From Streptomyces sp. Z26 (GTDB lineage: Bacteria; Actinomycetota; Actinomycetes; Streptomycetales; Streptomycetaceae), in assembly GCF_003665095.1 (NCBI RefSeq), contig NZ_RCHV01000002.1, positions 6,266,501 to 6,330,500 of the forward strand: a stretch of 64,000 nucleotides of DNA, in the 5' to 3' direction. The notes under the pieces are model-generated. The model had not been told where the DNA came from, did no database searches, and was given only the letters and a program-made list of their open reading frames with translations. The first letter of the stretch is position 1. Each line of letters begins with the position of its first letter. This document shows, one piece after another, positions 23,230 through 33,274 of the stretch. A program made the position numbers and the translations under genes.

Positions 23230-24402
23230 ATGAGTTACCGACCGGTGCCCGGTGACAGGTTCAGCTTCGGTCTGTGGACGGTGGGCTGGCAGGGGCGCGA
23301 CCCCTTCGGCGACGCCACCAGGGCCGTGCTCGACCCCGCCGAGTCGGTACGACGGCTCGCCGGACTCGGCGCGTACGGCGTCACGTTCCACGACGACGAC
23401 CTCATCCCGTTCGGCGCCACCGACGCGGAGCGCGAGAGCCACGTCAAGCGCTTCCGGCAGGCCCTCGACGACACCGGTCTCGCCGTCCCCATGGTCACCA
23501 CCAACCTCTTCACCCACCCCGTCTTCAAGGACGGCGCGTTCACCGCCAACGACCGCGACGTCCGCCGCTTCGCCCTCCGCAAGACCCTCCGCAACATCGA
23601 CCTCGCCGTCGAACTCGGCGCCCGCACCTACGTCTGCTGGGGTGGGCGCGAAGGCGCCGAGTCCGGTGCCGCCAAGGACGTCGGTGACGCCCTCGACCGC
23701 CTCCGGGAGGCGTTCGACCTGCTGGGCGCGTACGTCACCGAGCAGGGCTACGACCTCCGCTTCGCCGTCGAACCCAAGCCGAACGAGCCGCGCGGCGACA
23801 TCCTGCTGCCCACCGTCGGTCACGCCCTCGCGTTCATCGAACGGCTGGAACGCCCGCAGCTGTTCGGCGTCAACCCGGAGGTCGGCCACGAACAGATGGC
23901 CGGGCTGAACGTGCAGCACGGCATCGCGCAGGCACTGTGGGCGGGCAAGCTGTTCCACATCGACCTCAACGGCCAGAACGGCATCAAGTACGACCAGGAC
24001 CTCCGCTTCGGCGCCGGTGACCTGCGGCAGGCGTTCTGGCTCGTCGACCTGCTGGAGAACGCGGGCTACGACGGGCCCCGCCACTTCGACTTCAAGCCGC
24101 CCCGTACGGAGGACGCGGAGGGGGTCTGGGACTCCGCCGCGGGCTGCATGCGCAACTACCTGATCCTCCGCGAGCGGGCCGCCGCCTTCCGCGCCGACCC
24201 CGAGGTCCGGGAGGCGCTGAGCGCCTCCCGGCTCGACGAACTCGCCCGACCCACGCTGGAACCGGGCGAGACGCCCGCCGCGCTCCTCGCGGACCGCGCC
24301 GCGTACGAGGACTTCGACGCGGACGCCGCGGCCCGCCGCGGCATGGCCTTCGAACGGCTCGACCAGCTCGCCATGGACCACCTGCTGGCCGCCCGCGGCT
24401 GA
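23230..24402 (+). CDS. xylA: Xylose isomerase
   Basis: 390 residues behind GGAGG. It matches class I actinomycete xylose/glucose isomerase residue for residue at the active site: His54 and Asp57 (FHDDDL), metal ligands Glu181 (AVEPKPNEP, with Lys183), Glu217, His220, Asp245, Asp255, Asp257 and Asp287. The fingerprint KPNEPRGD and the tight metal-2 site EVGHEQMAG are both present. It interconverts D-xylose and D-xylulose (and glucose/fructose) using two Mg ions in a cytoplasmic tetramer. It is transcribed away from xylB and terminated by the hairpin at 24434-24459. The ROK regulator downstream of xylB is the likely controller. Confidence 0.98.
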   Translation: MSYRPVPGDRFSFGLWTVGWQGRDPFGDATRAVLDPAESVRRLAGLGAYGVTFHDDDLIPFGATDAERESHVKRFRQALDDTGLAVPMVTTNLFTHPVFKDGAFTANDRDVRRFALRKTLRNIDLAVELGARTYVCWGGREGAESGAAKDVGDALDRLREAFDLLGAYVTEQGYDLRFAVEPKPNEPRGDILLPTVGHALAFIERLERPQLFGVNPEVGHEQMAGLNVQHGIAQALWAGKLFHIDLNGQNGIKYDQDLRFGAGDLRQAFWLVDLLENAGYDGPRHFDFKPPRTEDAEGVWDSAAGCMRNYLILRERAAAFRADPEVREALSASRLDELARPTLEPGETPAALLADRAAYEDFDADAAARRGMAFERLDQLAMDHLLAARG

Positions 24403-24433
24403 CCGGCCGCCCGGGACCGACCCGTACGCCGCC

Positions 24434-24459
24434 CCGCCCCGGCACACCCGCCGGGGCGG
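24434..24459. terminator. Bidirectional hairpin terminator after xylA
   Basis: CCGCCCCGGC (24434-24443) pairs perfectly with 24450-24459 across a 6-base loop, in the 79 bases between convergent xylA and the amino-acid transporter ATPase gene. Confidence 0.8.
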
Positions 24460-24481
24460 AACGGCGTCACCCGGACCTCGC

Positions 24482-25357
<876 letters not shown>

Positions 25358-25365
25358 GCGCCACC

Positions 25366-26157
25366 TCACCTGGCCTTCGCCGTACGGGCCTCCAGCCGAC
25401 GGACCAGATGGCCCAGCGGGAGGGTGATGACCAGATACAGCAGCCCCGCGATGAGGATCGGCGTCAGGCTGCGGTGCTCGTTCAGCGCGTCCCGGCCGAA
25501 CTTCGCCAGCTCGTACTGGCCGAGCGACAGCCCCAGCAGATAGACCAGCGACGAGTCCTTCGTCAGCAGGATCAGCTCGTTCGTCAGCGGCGGCAGGACG
25601 ATGCGGAACGCCTGCGGGATGACGATCGAGACCATCGCCCGCTGCTGCGACATCCCCAGCGAACGGGCCGCCTCCAGCTGCCCCTTGGGCACCGCCTGGA
25701 TACCGGCCCGGATGGTCTCCGCCATGTACGCGGCGCCGACGAGGCCCAGGGCCAGCATCACCGTCACGTACTGGTTGATCGCCACCTGGAACGCGAGCGG
25801 CACACCGAAGCCCAGCGCGATGAAGACCAGCAGGGCCGGGACCCCGCGGAAGAACTCGATGTAGCCGATCGCCAGCCAGCGGTACGGCGGGACCTGCGAC
25901 AGCCGCATCAGCGCCAGCACCAGGCCCAGGGTCAGCCCGAAGACGAAGCCGAGCACCGTGTAGATGACGGTGTTGACCAGCGCCGTCGACACGATCTCCG
26001 GGAACTGCTCCTTGGCGACGTCGACGTCGAAGAACGCCCGCCGGATCTCGCCCCAGTCCGCGGCCAGCACCAGCACCAGCAGCGCCACGACCAGCACGCC
26101 GTACTGGACGGCGCGGACCACGCGTGCGCGCTGGCGGCGCGTGAGCCGCCGCGTCAC
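25366..26157 (-). CDS. Polar amino-acid ABC transporter permease
   Basis: 263 residues from a GTG that overlaps the binding-protein stop (GTGA). A basic N-terminal arm MTRRLTRRQRARVVRAVQYG leads into five or six membrane helices. The His/Glu/Gln/Arg/opine family signature lies in GYIEFFRGVPALLVFIALGF, and the ATPase-contact EAA loop in QLEAARSLGMSQQRAMVSIVIPQA. Only one permease gene is present, whereas the classical glutamate system has two, so it should work as a homodimer. Co-transcribed with the binding protein and ATPase. Confidence 0.94.
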   Translation of the reverse strand: MTRRLTRRQRARVVRAVQYGVLVVALLVLVLAADWGEIRRAFFDVDVAKEQFPEIVSTALVNTVIYTVLGFVFGLTLGLVLALMRLSQVPPYRWLAIGYIEFFRGVPALLVFIALGFGVPLAFQVAINQYVTVMLALGLVGAAYMAETIRAGIQAVPKGQLEAARSLGMSQQRAMVSIVIPQAFRIVLPPLTNELILLTKDSSLVYLLGLSLGQYELAKFGRDALNEHRSLTPILIAGLLYLVITLPLGHLVRRLEARTAKAR

Positions 26158-26969
26158 TTGTCCTGTCCCTCGGGCGCCTTGCCGAACCACTTCTTGTAGA
26201 TCCGGTCGTACGACCCGTCCGACTTCGCCTTGTCCAGCGCCGCGTCGATCTCCTTGCGCAGCGCGTCGTTGCCGGTCTTGACGCCGATCCCGTACTGCTC
26301 GCCGGTGTCGAACTCGGCCGTCACCTCGGTGTCCGGATTGCCCTTGACGTAGTCGTAGAGCACGCCGTTGTCGTTGATGCCCGCGTCGACCTGGCCGGTC
26401 TTCACGGCCGTCAGCAGCAGCGCCAGGTCCTCGAACTGGACCGTCTCCACGCCCTTGCCCTGCTCCTTGGCGTACTCCGCGCCCGTGGTGCCCTGTTGGA
26501 CGCCGAGCTTCTTGCCCTTGAGGTCGGCGAGCGTCTTGTAGCCCTTGCCCTTCTTGGTGAGCAGCGCCTGCGTCGCCTCGAAGTACGGCTTGCTGAAGTC
26601 GAGGTTCTCGTCCCGGACGTCGGTGATCGTCATCCCGGCCGCCGCCACGTCGCACTTCCCGGCGTTGAGGTCCTCGCCGGTCTGGATGCCCTCGAACGGG
26701 GTGTCCACGATCTCCTGCTTCACGTCCAGCTTCTTCGCGACCAGGTCGACGACGTCCACGTCGAAGCCGACGACCTCGCCGCCCTTCTTCACCTGGAACG
26801 GCTCGTACGGCAGGTGCGTGCACGTGGTCAGTTTGTCCGACTTGACCAGTGAGATCTCGGAACCGTCCCCGCTGGACTTCGTACTGGTGCAGGCGGTCGC
26901 GGCCAGCAGTACGGCTGACGCGGCGGCCAGCGCGGAGAGGGTCCGGTGTGGTGTCCGATGGGCTGACAC
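26154..26969 (-). CDS. Polar amino-acid ABC transporter binding lipoprotein
   Basis: 271 residues from a GTG behind GGAG. Lipoprotein signal: basic start, AAASAVLLAATAC with the lipid-modified Cys at about 27. Family 3 binding-protein motifs: PYEPFQVKKGGEVVGFDVDVVDLVA, PFEGIQTGEDLNAGKCDVAAAGMTIT and SKPYFEATQALL, then GVQQGTTGAEYAKEQ. It binds a polar amino acid, probably glutamate-like or glutamine-like, and delivers it to the permease. It starts the operon. The 239 bases upstream contain a small dyad CGGCA-AGTTC-TGCCG (27035-27049) and a run of ACGCGCG-type sequence but no convincing promoter. Confidence 0.93.
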   Translation of the reverse strand: MSAHRTPHRTLSALAAASAVLLAATACTSTKSSGDGSEISLVKSDKLTTCTHLPYEPFQVKKGGEVVGFDVDVVDLVAKKLDVKQEIVDTPFEGIQTGEDLNAGKCDVAAAGMTITDVRDENLDFSKPYFEATQALLTKKGKGYKTLADLKGKKLGVQQGTTGAEYAKEQGKGVETVQFEDLALLLTAVKTGQVDAGINDNGVLYDYVKGNPDTEVTAEFDTGEQYGIGVKTGNDALRKEIDAALDKAKSDGSYDRIYKKWFGKAPEGQDK

Positions 26970-27208
26970 GGTGTCTCCAGAGGGTGGGTGCCCCGGCTGA
27001 CCGGCCCGGCGCGGCCGGTGGGTCCCGGCAAGATCGGCAAGTTCTGCCGCATCCTGCCATCGACCGGGGCCGTTGTCGCGCCCCGCGCGTTGCGACCGCG
27101 TAACGCCTCGTACGGGCGCGGGTGCCGGTCACGTACGGGTGACCGCGCGTGCGCGCAGCGCGTCCCCCACGGGTGCGTGACCCGCGGATCAGCCGGTGGG
27201 GGAGGTCC

Positions 27209-27676
27209 TCACGACACCGTGCGGACGCACGGCAGCTCCGCCCAGACGGCGTGGCCGTGGGCGCGGTCGTCGGGCCGTATGCCCCACTCGTCGGCCAACA
27301 CGCTCACCAGGAGCAACCCGCGGCCGCTCTCGCCGTCGGTGTCCACGTCCGGCTTCGGCTGCGGGCCCAGCGGGCGGCCGCCGCCCTCGTCGGTCACCTC
27401 CAGGCGCAGGCGCACGCCGATGACCCACAGTTCGCAGCTGACCTTCTCGCTGTCCGTGTGCCGCACGGCATTCGTGAACAACTCGGACACCAGCAGCTCG
27501 GCGTCGCCGCACGAGTCCTCGGTGACTCCCCACTCGCGCAGCCGCTCCAGCACGCGGCGGCGCGCCTCCGCCACGGAGGTGTCGAGGGCCGGGAGATGGA
27601 ACGCGTCCCTGAGGGGCCGCACGGCGGTGCTGCCGGTGCGGTTCTCGAGGGGAAGTGCCTCATGGGGGGAAGCCAC
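27209..27676 (-). CDS. ATP-binding anti-sigma-like regulator (HATPase)
   Basis: 155 residues from GTG 27676; a TTG at 27712 would add 12, and no ribosome site decides between them. The conserved part starts FHLPALDTSVAEARRRV. It carries the HATPase_c N-box ELLVSELFTNAVRHTD and G-box VTDEGGGRPLGP and SGRGLLLVSVLADEW, as in RsbW/SpoIIAB-like single-domain kinases of Streptomyces. These act as anti-sigma factors or partners in WhiJ/AbaA-type regulatory clusters. It is divergent from a WhiJ-like XRE regulator and DUF397 gene. On the minus strand TAATTT (27730-27725) could be its -10 element. Confidence 0.85.
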   Translation of the reverse strand: MASPHEALPLENRTGSTAVRPLRDAFHLPALDTSVAEARRRVLERLREWGVTEDSCGDAELLVSELFTNAVRHTDSEKVSCELWVIGVRLRLEVTDEGGGRPLGPQPKPDVDTDGESGRGLLLVSVLADEWGIRPDDRAHGHAVWAELPCVRTVS

Positions 27677-27813
27677 CGGTCCACTATGCGGTCCGTCGGC
27701 TGCGGATGGCAAGGAACAGGCTGCAAATTACAGAATCGTTCCGACCGCCTGTCGTCGCACACCTCGTCCATGTCAAACTGCGTTTCCATGACGGCAGTTG
27801 GAGGCGGACGATA

Positions 27814-28683
27814 GTGGCGGACTCGCGTGCGGGCGGCGGTGCACCCACCGTCCTGCGGGTGGTTCTGGGCAAGCGGCTCCAGCAGTTGAGGGAGAAGGCG
27901 GGCCTCAGCTACGAGGAGGCGGGCCGGGCCCTCGATGTGACGCATGCCACCGTCCGGAGGATGGAGAAGGCCGAGGTCGGCCTCCGCATCCCGTACGTCG
28001 AGAAGCTCCTGCGCACGTACGGCGTGACGCAGCAGGAGGAGATCGACGGCTTCGTCGCCCTCGCCCGGGAGGCCAACCAGCCCGGCTGGTGGCACCGTTA
28101 CCGGGACGTGCTGCCCGAGTGGTTCAGCGCGTTCGTCAGCCTGGAGAGCGAATCGCACCTCATCCGGGCGTACGAGCCGCACTACGTACCCGGACTCCTC
28201 CAGACGCCCGCCTACGCGCGGGCCGTCCTGCGCGCGGGCATGGCACACGCGTCGGACGAGGAGATCGAACGGCAGGTCGCGCTCCGCGTCGAGCGGCAGG
28301 CCATCCTCACCCGCGACGAACCGCCGCTGCTCTGGGCGGTGCTGGACGAGACCGTGCTGCGCCGGACCATCGGTGGCCCGGACGTGATGGCCGAGCAGAT
28401 CGACCATCTCCTCGAAGCCATCGCGACGCCGCAGGTCAGACTTCAGATCATGCAGTTCAGTGCCGGTACCCACCCGGCCATGTACGGCCCCTTCCACCTG
28501 TTCCGCTTTCCGATCGACGAACTCCCCGACGTCGTGTGCACGGAAAGCCTGGTCGGTGCCGTGTACTTCGACCAACGCGACGACGTGTCGGCGTTCCTGG
28601 AGGCTCTGGACCGGATGTGCGGCCAGGCCGCACCCGTTCACCGGACCGAGGCTCTCCTGAGTGCCCTGCGCAAGGAGATCTGA
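27814..28683 (+). CDS. WhiJ-like XRE regulator with DUF5753
   Basis: 289 residues from GTG 27814, 9 bases after GGAGG. The N-terminal helix-turn-helix is GKRLQQLREKAGLSYEEAGRALDVTHATVRRMEKAE. From GWWHRYRDVLPEWFSAFVSLE onward runs the DUF5753 domain, with YEPHYVPGLLQTPAYARAVL and VVCTESLVGAVYFD. This layout defines the WhiJ family of Streptomyces, dozens of paralogues per genome, which bind DNA and cooperate with the DUF397 protein next to them in developmental and antibiotic control. The DUF397 gene starts 3 bases after its stop, so the two form an operon. The ligand or trigger of DUF5753 is unknown. Confidence 0.93.
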   Translation: MADSRAGGGAPTVLRVVLGKRLQQLREKAGLSYEEAGRALDVTHATVRRMEKAEVGLRIPYVEKLLRTYGVTQQEEIDGFVALAREANQPGWWHRYRDVLPEWFSAFVSLESESHLIRAYEPHYVPGLLQTPAYARAVLRAGMAHASDEEIERQVALRVERQAILTRDEPPLLWAVLDETVLRRTIGGPDVMAEQIDHLLEAIATPQVRLQIMQFSAGTHPAMYGPFHLFRFPIDELPDVVCTESLVGAVYFDQRDDVSAFLEALDRMCGQAAPVHRTEALLSALRKEI

Positions 28684-28686
28684 CCG

Positions 28687-28923
28687 ATGGACCCGATCTA
28701 CAACGGCATGCCCGCCGGGGAGCTGGGCCGCGAGGGCTGGCGCAAACCCTGGAGCGGCGGCAACGGCGGCAGCTGCGTCGAGGCGCTGCGCCTCCAGGAC
28801 GGCCGGGTGGCGCTGCGCCAGTCCCAGGACCCGGACGGCCCCGCCCTGATCTACCCGCACGACGAGATCGAGAACTTCATCCGCGGCGCCAAGGCGGGGG
28901 AGGCCGACTTCCTGCTCGCCTGA
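28687..28923 (+). CDS. DUF397 (BldB-like) small protein
   Basis: 78 residues. The DUF397 hallmarks are GREGWRKPWSGGNGGSCVEAL, ALRQSQDPDGPALIYPHDEI and a closing FIRGAKAGEADFLLA (the family usually reads W.KS.RS...G.CVEV). The founding member BldB is needed for aerial growth; others act as partners of the WhiJ-like protein encoded directly upstream. This copy has W-R-K-P-W where most have W-R-K-S, a small variation. Followed by a short hairpin. Confidence 0.93.
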   Translation: MDPIYNGMPAGELGREGWRKPWSGGNGGSCVEALRLQDGRVALRQSQDPDGPALIYPHDEIENFIRGAKAGEADFLLA

Positions 28924-28953
28924 GCCGGGAAGCCGACCGTTCCGCCCCGGCGT

Positions 28954-28970
28954 TCCGGCCCTGGGCCGGA
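28954..28970. terminator. Short hairpin between DUF397 and beta-galactosidase genes
   Basis: TCCGGC (28954-28959) pairs with GCCGGA (28965-28970), 5-base loop. Sits in the 53-base convergent spacer, so it could stop transcription from both sides. Modest stem length. Confidence 0.5.
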
Positions 28971-28976
28971 CACGGC

Positions 28977-31868
28977 CTAGCCCTCGTCGCCCGCCACGGC
29001 GGAGAAGGTGAAGCCGAACCGCGCCGTGGACACCATCAGTTTGTGCCGTTGGAGCACGCCCGGCCCGCAGGACGCGGAGCCGATGCCGTGCTGCCCGTGG
29101 TCCAGGTTCACGTACACCCGGTCGTCCGGCACCAGGTCGGTGGTGTGCGCGGCCGCGTCCAGGTGCTCGCTGGTCCAGCGGCGGGCGGTCAGCCAGAAGT
29201 ACGCCGTCCCGGCCGCCACGCGCAGCCCGCCGCCCGCCGCGTCGGTCAGCCGCGCCCACCGCACGTCCGCCCGCGCGCCGTTCTCCTGCGGTCGCACGTA
29301 CGGCGTCTGGAGGCCGTCCACGCTCTCCTCCCAGCGCCCCACCAGGGACGCCGCCCGCGTGTCCGGGTACGCCTCGCCCGGCCCGCCGCCGAACCAGCGC
29401 ACGCGGTCGTACGCGCCCGGCAGCGCCAGCCGTACGCCCAGCCGCGGCAGCGGGACCTCCCACGTGCCCTCCGGGTCCACCGACACGTCCAGGCGCAGGA
29501 GTTCGTCCGTGGCCGTCCAGCGGTAGACCGCGCGTAGCGCGAGGTCGCTGGCGGCGGGCGCGACGCGCGTACGGACCGTCAGGCCCGCGTCGTCGCACTC
29601 CACCGCGTCCACCCGGTGGCGCATCCGGTGCAGGCCCAGCCGCCGCCAGGCCGTCCCCGGGCCCGAGCCCGGCTTCCAGGGCGCGCCCTCGTCGTTGTCG
29701 GTGGGCGCCCGCCACACGTCCAGCCGCAGTCCCTCGACCGGCACCGCGCCCAGCCGCGTCAGCGCGCCCGTCACCGCGTCGAACGACGCCGGTCCGAGCG
29801 TCAGTGACGACCCGTCACGGCGCGGCGTCACCTGCGCCCCTGACGCGGGGGCGGTGGTCGGCGCCGCGGGGACGGCGGGCAGCTGCGCCCACGCCACGCA
29901 GTGGCCCTCCGGCGCCCACGCCGTGTCCCCGGCGAGGACCGCCCGCACCGTCCACTGCGCCTCCCCGGCGACGTCCGTGCGCGGGGGCGCCGGGAGTTCG
30001 AGGTCGGCGTGACCGCCCGCGGGCACGTGCGGCAGGGGCAGCCGCCCGCCGCCCAGCGGCTCGCCCTCGACCTCGTAGCTCCACTCCAGGGCCAGCGCGG
30101 ACAGGTCCGCGAAGTCGTGCAGGTTGCGCACGCGCACCGTACGGGCGGTGCCGTCACCGGTGATCCGTACGGGCTCGACGACCTTCTTGTACTCCACCAG
30201 CCCGGGGGAGGGCGTCCGGTCGGGGAAGACGAGACCGTCGCAGACGAAGTTCCCGTCGTGCACCGGCTCCCCGAAGTCACCGCCGTACGCGAAGAAGTCG
30301 CGGCCGTCGGCGGTGCGACGCGGCAACCCGTGGTCGGTCCACTCCCAGACGAAACCGCCCTGGCAGTGCTCGTACTTCTCGAACAGCCGCTGGTACTCGG
30401 TGAGTCCGCCCGGACCGTTGCCCATGGCGTGCGCGTACTCGCACAGGATGAACGGCTTCCGCGTCGCCCCCGCGCGGCCGATCTCGTCGACCTTCGACTG
30501 CCGGGCGTACATCATGCTGTGCAGGTCGGAGTCCGGGTAGTCGGGGTCGTTCTCGTAGTGCAGCGGACGCGACGGGTCGCGGTCGCGGATCCAACGGGCC
30601 ATCTCGCCCAGGCCCTTGCCGCTGCCGCACTCGTTGCCGAGGGACCACACGACGATCGACGGGTGGTTCTTGTCCCGCTCCACCATCCGCCGCGCCCGGT
30701 CCACCAGCGCGGGCGTCCACCGCTCGTCGTCGACGGGGTTGCCGCGCCAGTCGACGTGCGTGAACCCGTGCGTCTCCAGGTCGCACTCGTCGATCACCCA
30801 CAGGCCCAACTCGTCGCACAGGTCGAGGAACGCGGGGTGCGGCGGGTAGTGGCTGGTGCGGACGGCGTTGATGTTGTGCCGCTTCATCAGCACCAGGTCG
30901 CGGCGCATCGTCTCCGCGTCCACGGTGCGGCCCGTCTCCGGGTGGAACTCGTGCCGGTTGACCCCGCGGAAGAGCACGCGCCCGCCGTTCACCCGCAGCA
31001 CGCCGTCCTCGACGGTCACCGTACGGAAGCCGATCCGCAGCGACACCGCCTCGCTCCCCGTGCTCAGCACGGCGTCGTACAGGCGCGGCGTCTCCGCCGT
31101 CCACGGCTCGACCGGCAGCCGCAGGTCCTCACCCGAGGCGAGGTCCACACCCAGCTCCGGTACGGTCAGTCGCGCGCGTTGCGGGCAGTCCACACGCAGC
31201 AGGCCGCTGCCGTCGGTGTGGTCGTAACCGGCGTGCACCCAGAAGTCGTCGAGCGCCCCCTCCGGGCGGTGTTGCAGCGTCACCTCGCGGAAGATGCCCG
31301 GCAGCCACCACATGTCCTGGTCCTCCAGGTAGCTGCCCGCGGACCACTGGTGCACCCGTACGGCGAGCACGTTCCCGTGGGGCCGCAGCAGCCCACCGAC
31401 GGCGAACTCGTGCGGCAGCCTGCTGCCTTGGAAGTCGCCCAGCACCCGCCCGTTGAGCCAGACCCGGGCGCAGGACTCGACGCCCTCGAAGCGGAGCACC
31501 ACCTCCCCGCCCCCCGGCCAGTCCGCGGGCAGGTCGAACACGTGCCGGTGGTCGCCGGTCGGGTTCTCGTCGGGTACGCGCGGGGGGTCGACGGGGAACG
31601 GGTAACGGGTGTTGGTGTACGCGGGTTCGCCGTGGCCCTGGAGCACCCAGTGCCCCGGCACGCGTACCGACCGCCAGCCCGGCGCCGCCGCCGGGTCGAA
31701 ACCGTCCTCCGTGAACGCCTCGTCGTCCGGCCGCGCGGTCGGCGACAGACGGAAGTCCCACTCGCCGCTGAGATCCAGCCGCCGGGCGTCGGAACCGGCG
31801 GTCCAGGAACGGGGCTGGAGCGTGCCGTGGCCGGGCGAGACGTCCTCGTAGTAGACGGGGTTGCGCAT
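28977..31868 (-). CDS. GH2 beta-galactosidase (LacZ type)
   Basis: 963 residues behind GAGGAG. Start MRNPVYYEDVSPGHG. Full five-domain LacZ layout: jelly-roll sugar-binding domain (WRSVRVPGHWVLQGHG), immunoglobulin-like domains, TIM barrel with acid/base Glu in VVWSLGNECGSGKGL and nucleophile Glu in PFILCEYAHAMGNG, and a C-terminal Bgal_small_N domain (RWFGGGPGEAYPDTRAA). FRGVNRHEFHP and INAVRTSHYPPHP are classic. No signal peptide, so it hydrolyses imported lactose-like beta-galactosides in the cytoplasm. No permease or repressor gene is adjacent. Length is close to that of E. coli LacZ (1,023 residues). Confidence 0.95.
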   Translation of the reverse strand: MRNPVYYEDVSPGHGTLQPRSWTAGSDARRLDLSGEWDFRLSPTARPDDEAFTEDGFDPAAAPGWRSVRVPGHWVLQGHGEPAYTNTRYPFPVDPPRVPDENPTGDHRHVFDLPADWPGGGEVVLRFEGVESCARVWLNGRVLGDFQGSRLPHEFAVGGLLRPHGNVLAVRVHQWSAGSYLEDQDMWWLPGIFREVTLQHRPEGALDDFWVHAGYDHTDGSGLLRVDCPQRARLTVPELGVDLASGEDLRLPVEPWTAETPRLYDAVLSTGSEAVSLRIGFRTVTVEDGVLRVNGGRVLFRGVNRHEFHPETGRTVDAETMRRDLVLMKRHNINAVRTSHYPPHPAFLDLCDELGLWVIDECDLETHGFTHVDWRGNPVDDERWTPALVDRARRMVERDKNHPSIVVWSLGNECGSGKGLGEMARWIRDRDPSRPLHYENDPDYPDSDLHSMMYARQSKVDEIGRAGATRKPFILCEYAHAMGNGPGGLTEYQRLFEKYEHCQGGFVWEWTDHGLPRRTADGRDFFAYGGDFGEPVHDGNFVCDGLVFPDRTPSPGLVEYKKVVEPVRITGDGTARTVRVRNLHDFADLSALALEWSYEVEGEPLGGGRLPLPHVPAGGHADLELPAPPRTDVAGEAQWTVRAVLAGDTAWAPEGHCVAWAQLPAVPAAPTTAPASGAQVTPRRDGSSLTLGPASFDAVTGALTRLGAVPVEGLRLDVWRAPTDNDEGAPWKPGSGPGTAWRRLGLHRMRHRVDAVECDDAGLTVRTRVAPAASDLALRAVYRWTATDELLRLDVSVDPEGTWEVPLPRLGVRLALPGAYDRVRWFGGGPGEAYPDTRAASLVGRWEESVDGLQTPYVRPQENGARADVRWARLTDAAGGGLRVAAGTAYFWLTARRWTSEHLDAAAHTTDLVPDDRVYVNLDHGQHGIGSASCGPGVLQRHKLMVSTARFGFTFSAVAGDEG

Positions 31869-32372
31869 AGTTCTCCTCAACGTCGATCGGCCGGGCCGGA
31901 CCGGGTGGCGGGCCCGGGTCACCGGGACGGCAGGACGTGGGGGAGGTGCCCCGTACGGGCGCGTACGCCCGCCTCCCTCCCCACCGCCTCCCCGGTCACC
32001 GTTCCACAACTACCCGCCGCAGGACGGCAACGGCTCCCCTGGACGCGGTGATCGGAGGGCGTCCGCGCCCGGAGGAGCCGTCGCCGTACTCCGCGCGCGG
32101 TCGACGGGACGCGGAGCGGGGGAAGTTGTGCGGTGTTCGCGGATGAGGCGTGTGCGAACCGGGGAGATCGGAGGCGCGTGCGCCGGGCGGTCGAAGAAAG
32201 CTCTTGCCGCAAAACTTTGACCAGGCGTCACAAAGGTCCGCACATGTCTCTGTTCCTCCTGGCCACACCGAGTGAAATCCTTGTTGGGGCACTTCCTCTA
32301 GCCCTCAACGCGCTGCTACTACTCGGTACCGCAAGAAGTTCCCTCCCTCCATGCCCCACACAGGAGGCTCCA
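31869..32372. other. 504-base gene-free region upstream of lipase and beta-galactosidase genes
   Basis: Divergent spacer. The first 340 bases are GC-rich, full of short CCGCGCGCGG-type dyads, with no coding-like frame. From about 32195 the sequence becomes visibly less GC-rich (AAAGCTCTTGCCGCAAAAC, then TTTGACC and CACAAAGG), which is where I would place the lipase promoter: TTGCCG or TTGACC could be a -35, but neither has a clean -10. The rest would be a leader of over 100 bases with an early ATG at 32244 that opens no conserved frame. Confidence 0.45.
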
Positions 32373-33173
32373 TTGAAGCTGCGCAGATGGGCGGCCACGG
32401 CCACCGCCGTGTCCGTCTTCCTCGGACTGACCACCCTCACCAGCGGAGTCGCCAACGCCGACCAGGCAGAGGCGGCTCCCTCCTACGTGGCCCTGGGTGA
32501 CTCCTACTCCTCGGGCGTCGGAGCCGGCGACTACGAGGACGACACCTGCAAGCGGAGCGCCAACGCCTACCCGCACCTCTGGGCGAACGCCAACTCCCCC
32601 GCGTCGTTCGACTTCACGGCCTGCTCGGGCGCGGTGACGGACGACGTCATCAACAACCAGCTCGGCCCGCTCACCGAGTCGACCGGTCTCGTCAGCATCA
32701 GCATCGGGGGCAACGACGCCGGCTTCGCCGACGCCATGACCACCTGCGTGCTCCAGGGCGAGAGCGCCTGCATGACCCGTATGGAGGAGGCCCGTTCGTA
32801 CGTCACGGGCACCCTGCCGGGCAAGCTCGACGGCGTCTACGACGCGATCAGCGGCAAGTCGCCCTCGGCCGAGGTCGTCGTTCTCGGCTACCCGCGTCTC
32901 TACAAGCTCCAGGGCGAGTGCTCCGTCGGCCTCAGCGAGAAGTCCCGCGAGGCCATCAACTCCGTCGCGGACGAGATCAACGACGTCACCGCGAAGCGTG
33001 CCGCCGACCACGGCTTCACCTTCGCCGACGTGCGTGACGCCTTCACGGGTCACGAGATCTGCTCCTCCGACGAGTGGCTCCACAGCGTCACGTTCCCGAT
33101 CGGGGACTCGTACCACCCCACCGCCGCAGGACAGTCGGGTGGCTACTACCCGGCCATGGACAGCGCGGTCTGA
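32373..33173 (+). CDS. Secreted SGNH (GDSL) lipase
   Basis: 266 residues from a TTG placed 5 bases after a perfect AGGAGG (32362-32367); no other start fits both signal peptide and ribosome site. Signal peptide MKLRRWAATATAVSVFLGL up to about ANA-D30. SGNH blocks: block I ALGDSYSSGVGAG with catalytic Ser44, Gly in ACSGAVTDDV, Asn in SIGGNDAGF, and Asp-x-x-His in DSYHPTAAGQ. Six cysteines suit three disulfides. The sequence closely follows, by memory, the extracellular lipase of Streptomyces rimosus and its genus-wide orthologues. It hydrolyses acyl esters outside the cell. Monocistronic, ending at a 12-bp hairpin. Confidence 0.94.
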   Translation: MKLRRWAATATAVSVFLGLTTLTSGVANADQAEAAPSYVALGDSYSSGVGAGDYEDDTCKRSANAYPHLWANANSPASFDFTACSGAVTDDVINNQLGPLTESTGLVSISIGGNDAGFADAMTTCVLQGESACMTRMEEARSYVTGTLPGKLDGVYDAISGKSPSAEVVVLGYPRLYKLQGECSVGLSEKSREAINSVADEINDVTAKRAADHGFTFADVRDAFTGHEICSSDEWLHSVTFPIGDSYHPTAAGQSGGYYPAMDSAV

Positions 33174-33186
33174 CGGTCCCGGAGCG

Positions 33187-33225
33187 CCGGCCGTCCGCAG
33201 CCCCCACGGGACAGCGGACGGCCGG
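33187..33225. terminator. 12-bp perfect hairpin after lipase gene
   Basis: 33187-33198 pairs perfectly with 33214-33225 across 15 bases, 13 bases past the lipase stop and before the convergent SWIM protein gene. Confidence 0.8.
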
Positions 33226-33274
33226 GGCTCCGGAACACCTCCCGAACCTCCCGTCCGGCGCTCACCGCGCCGTC

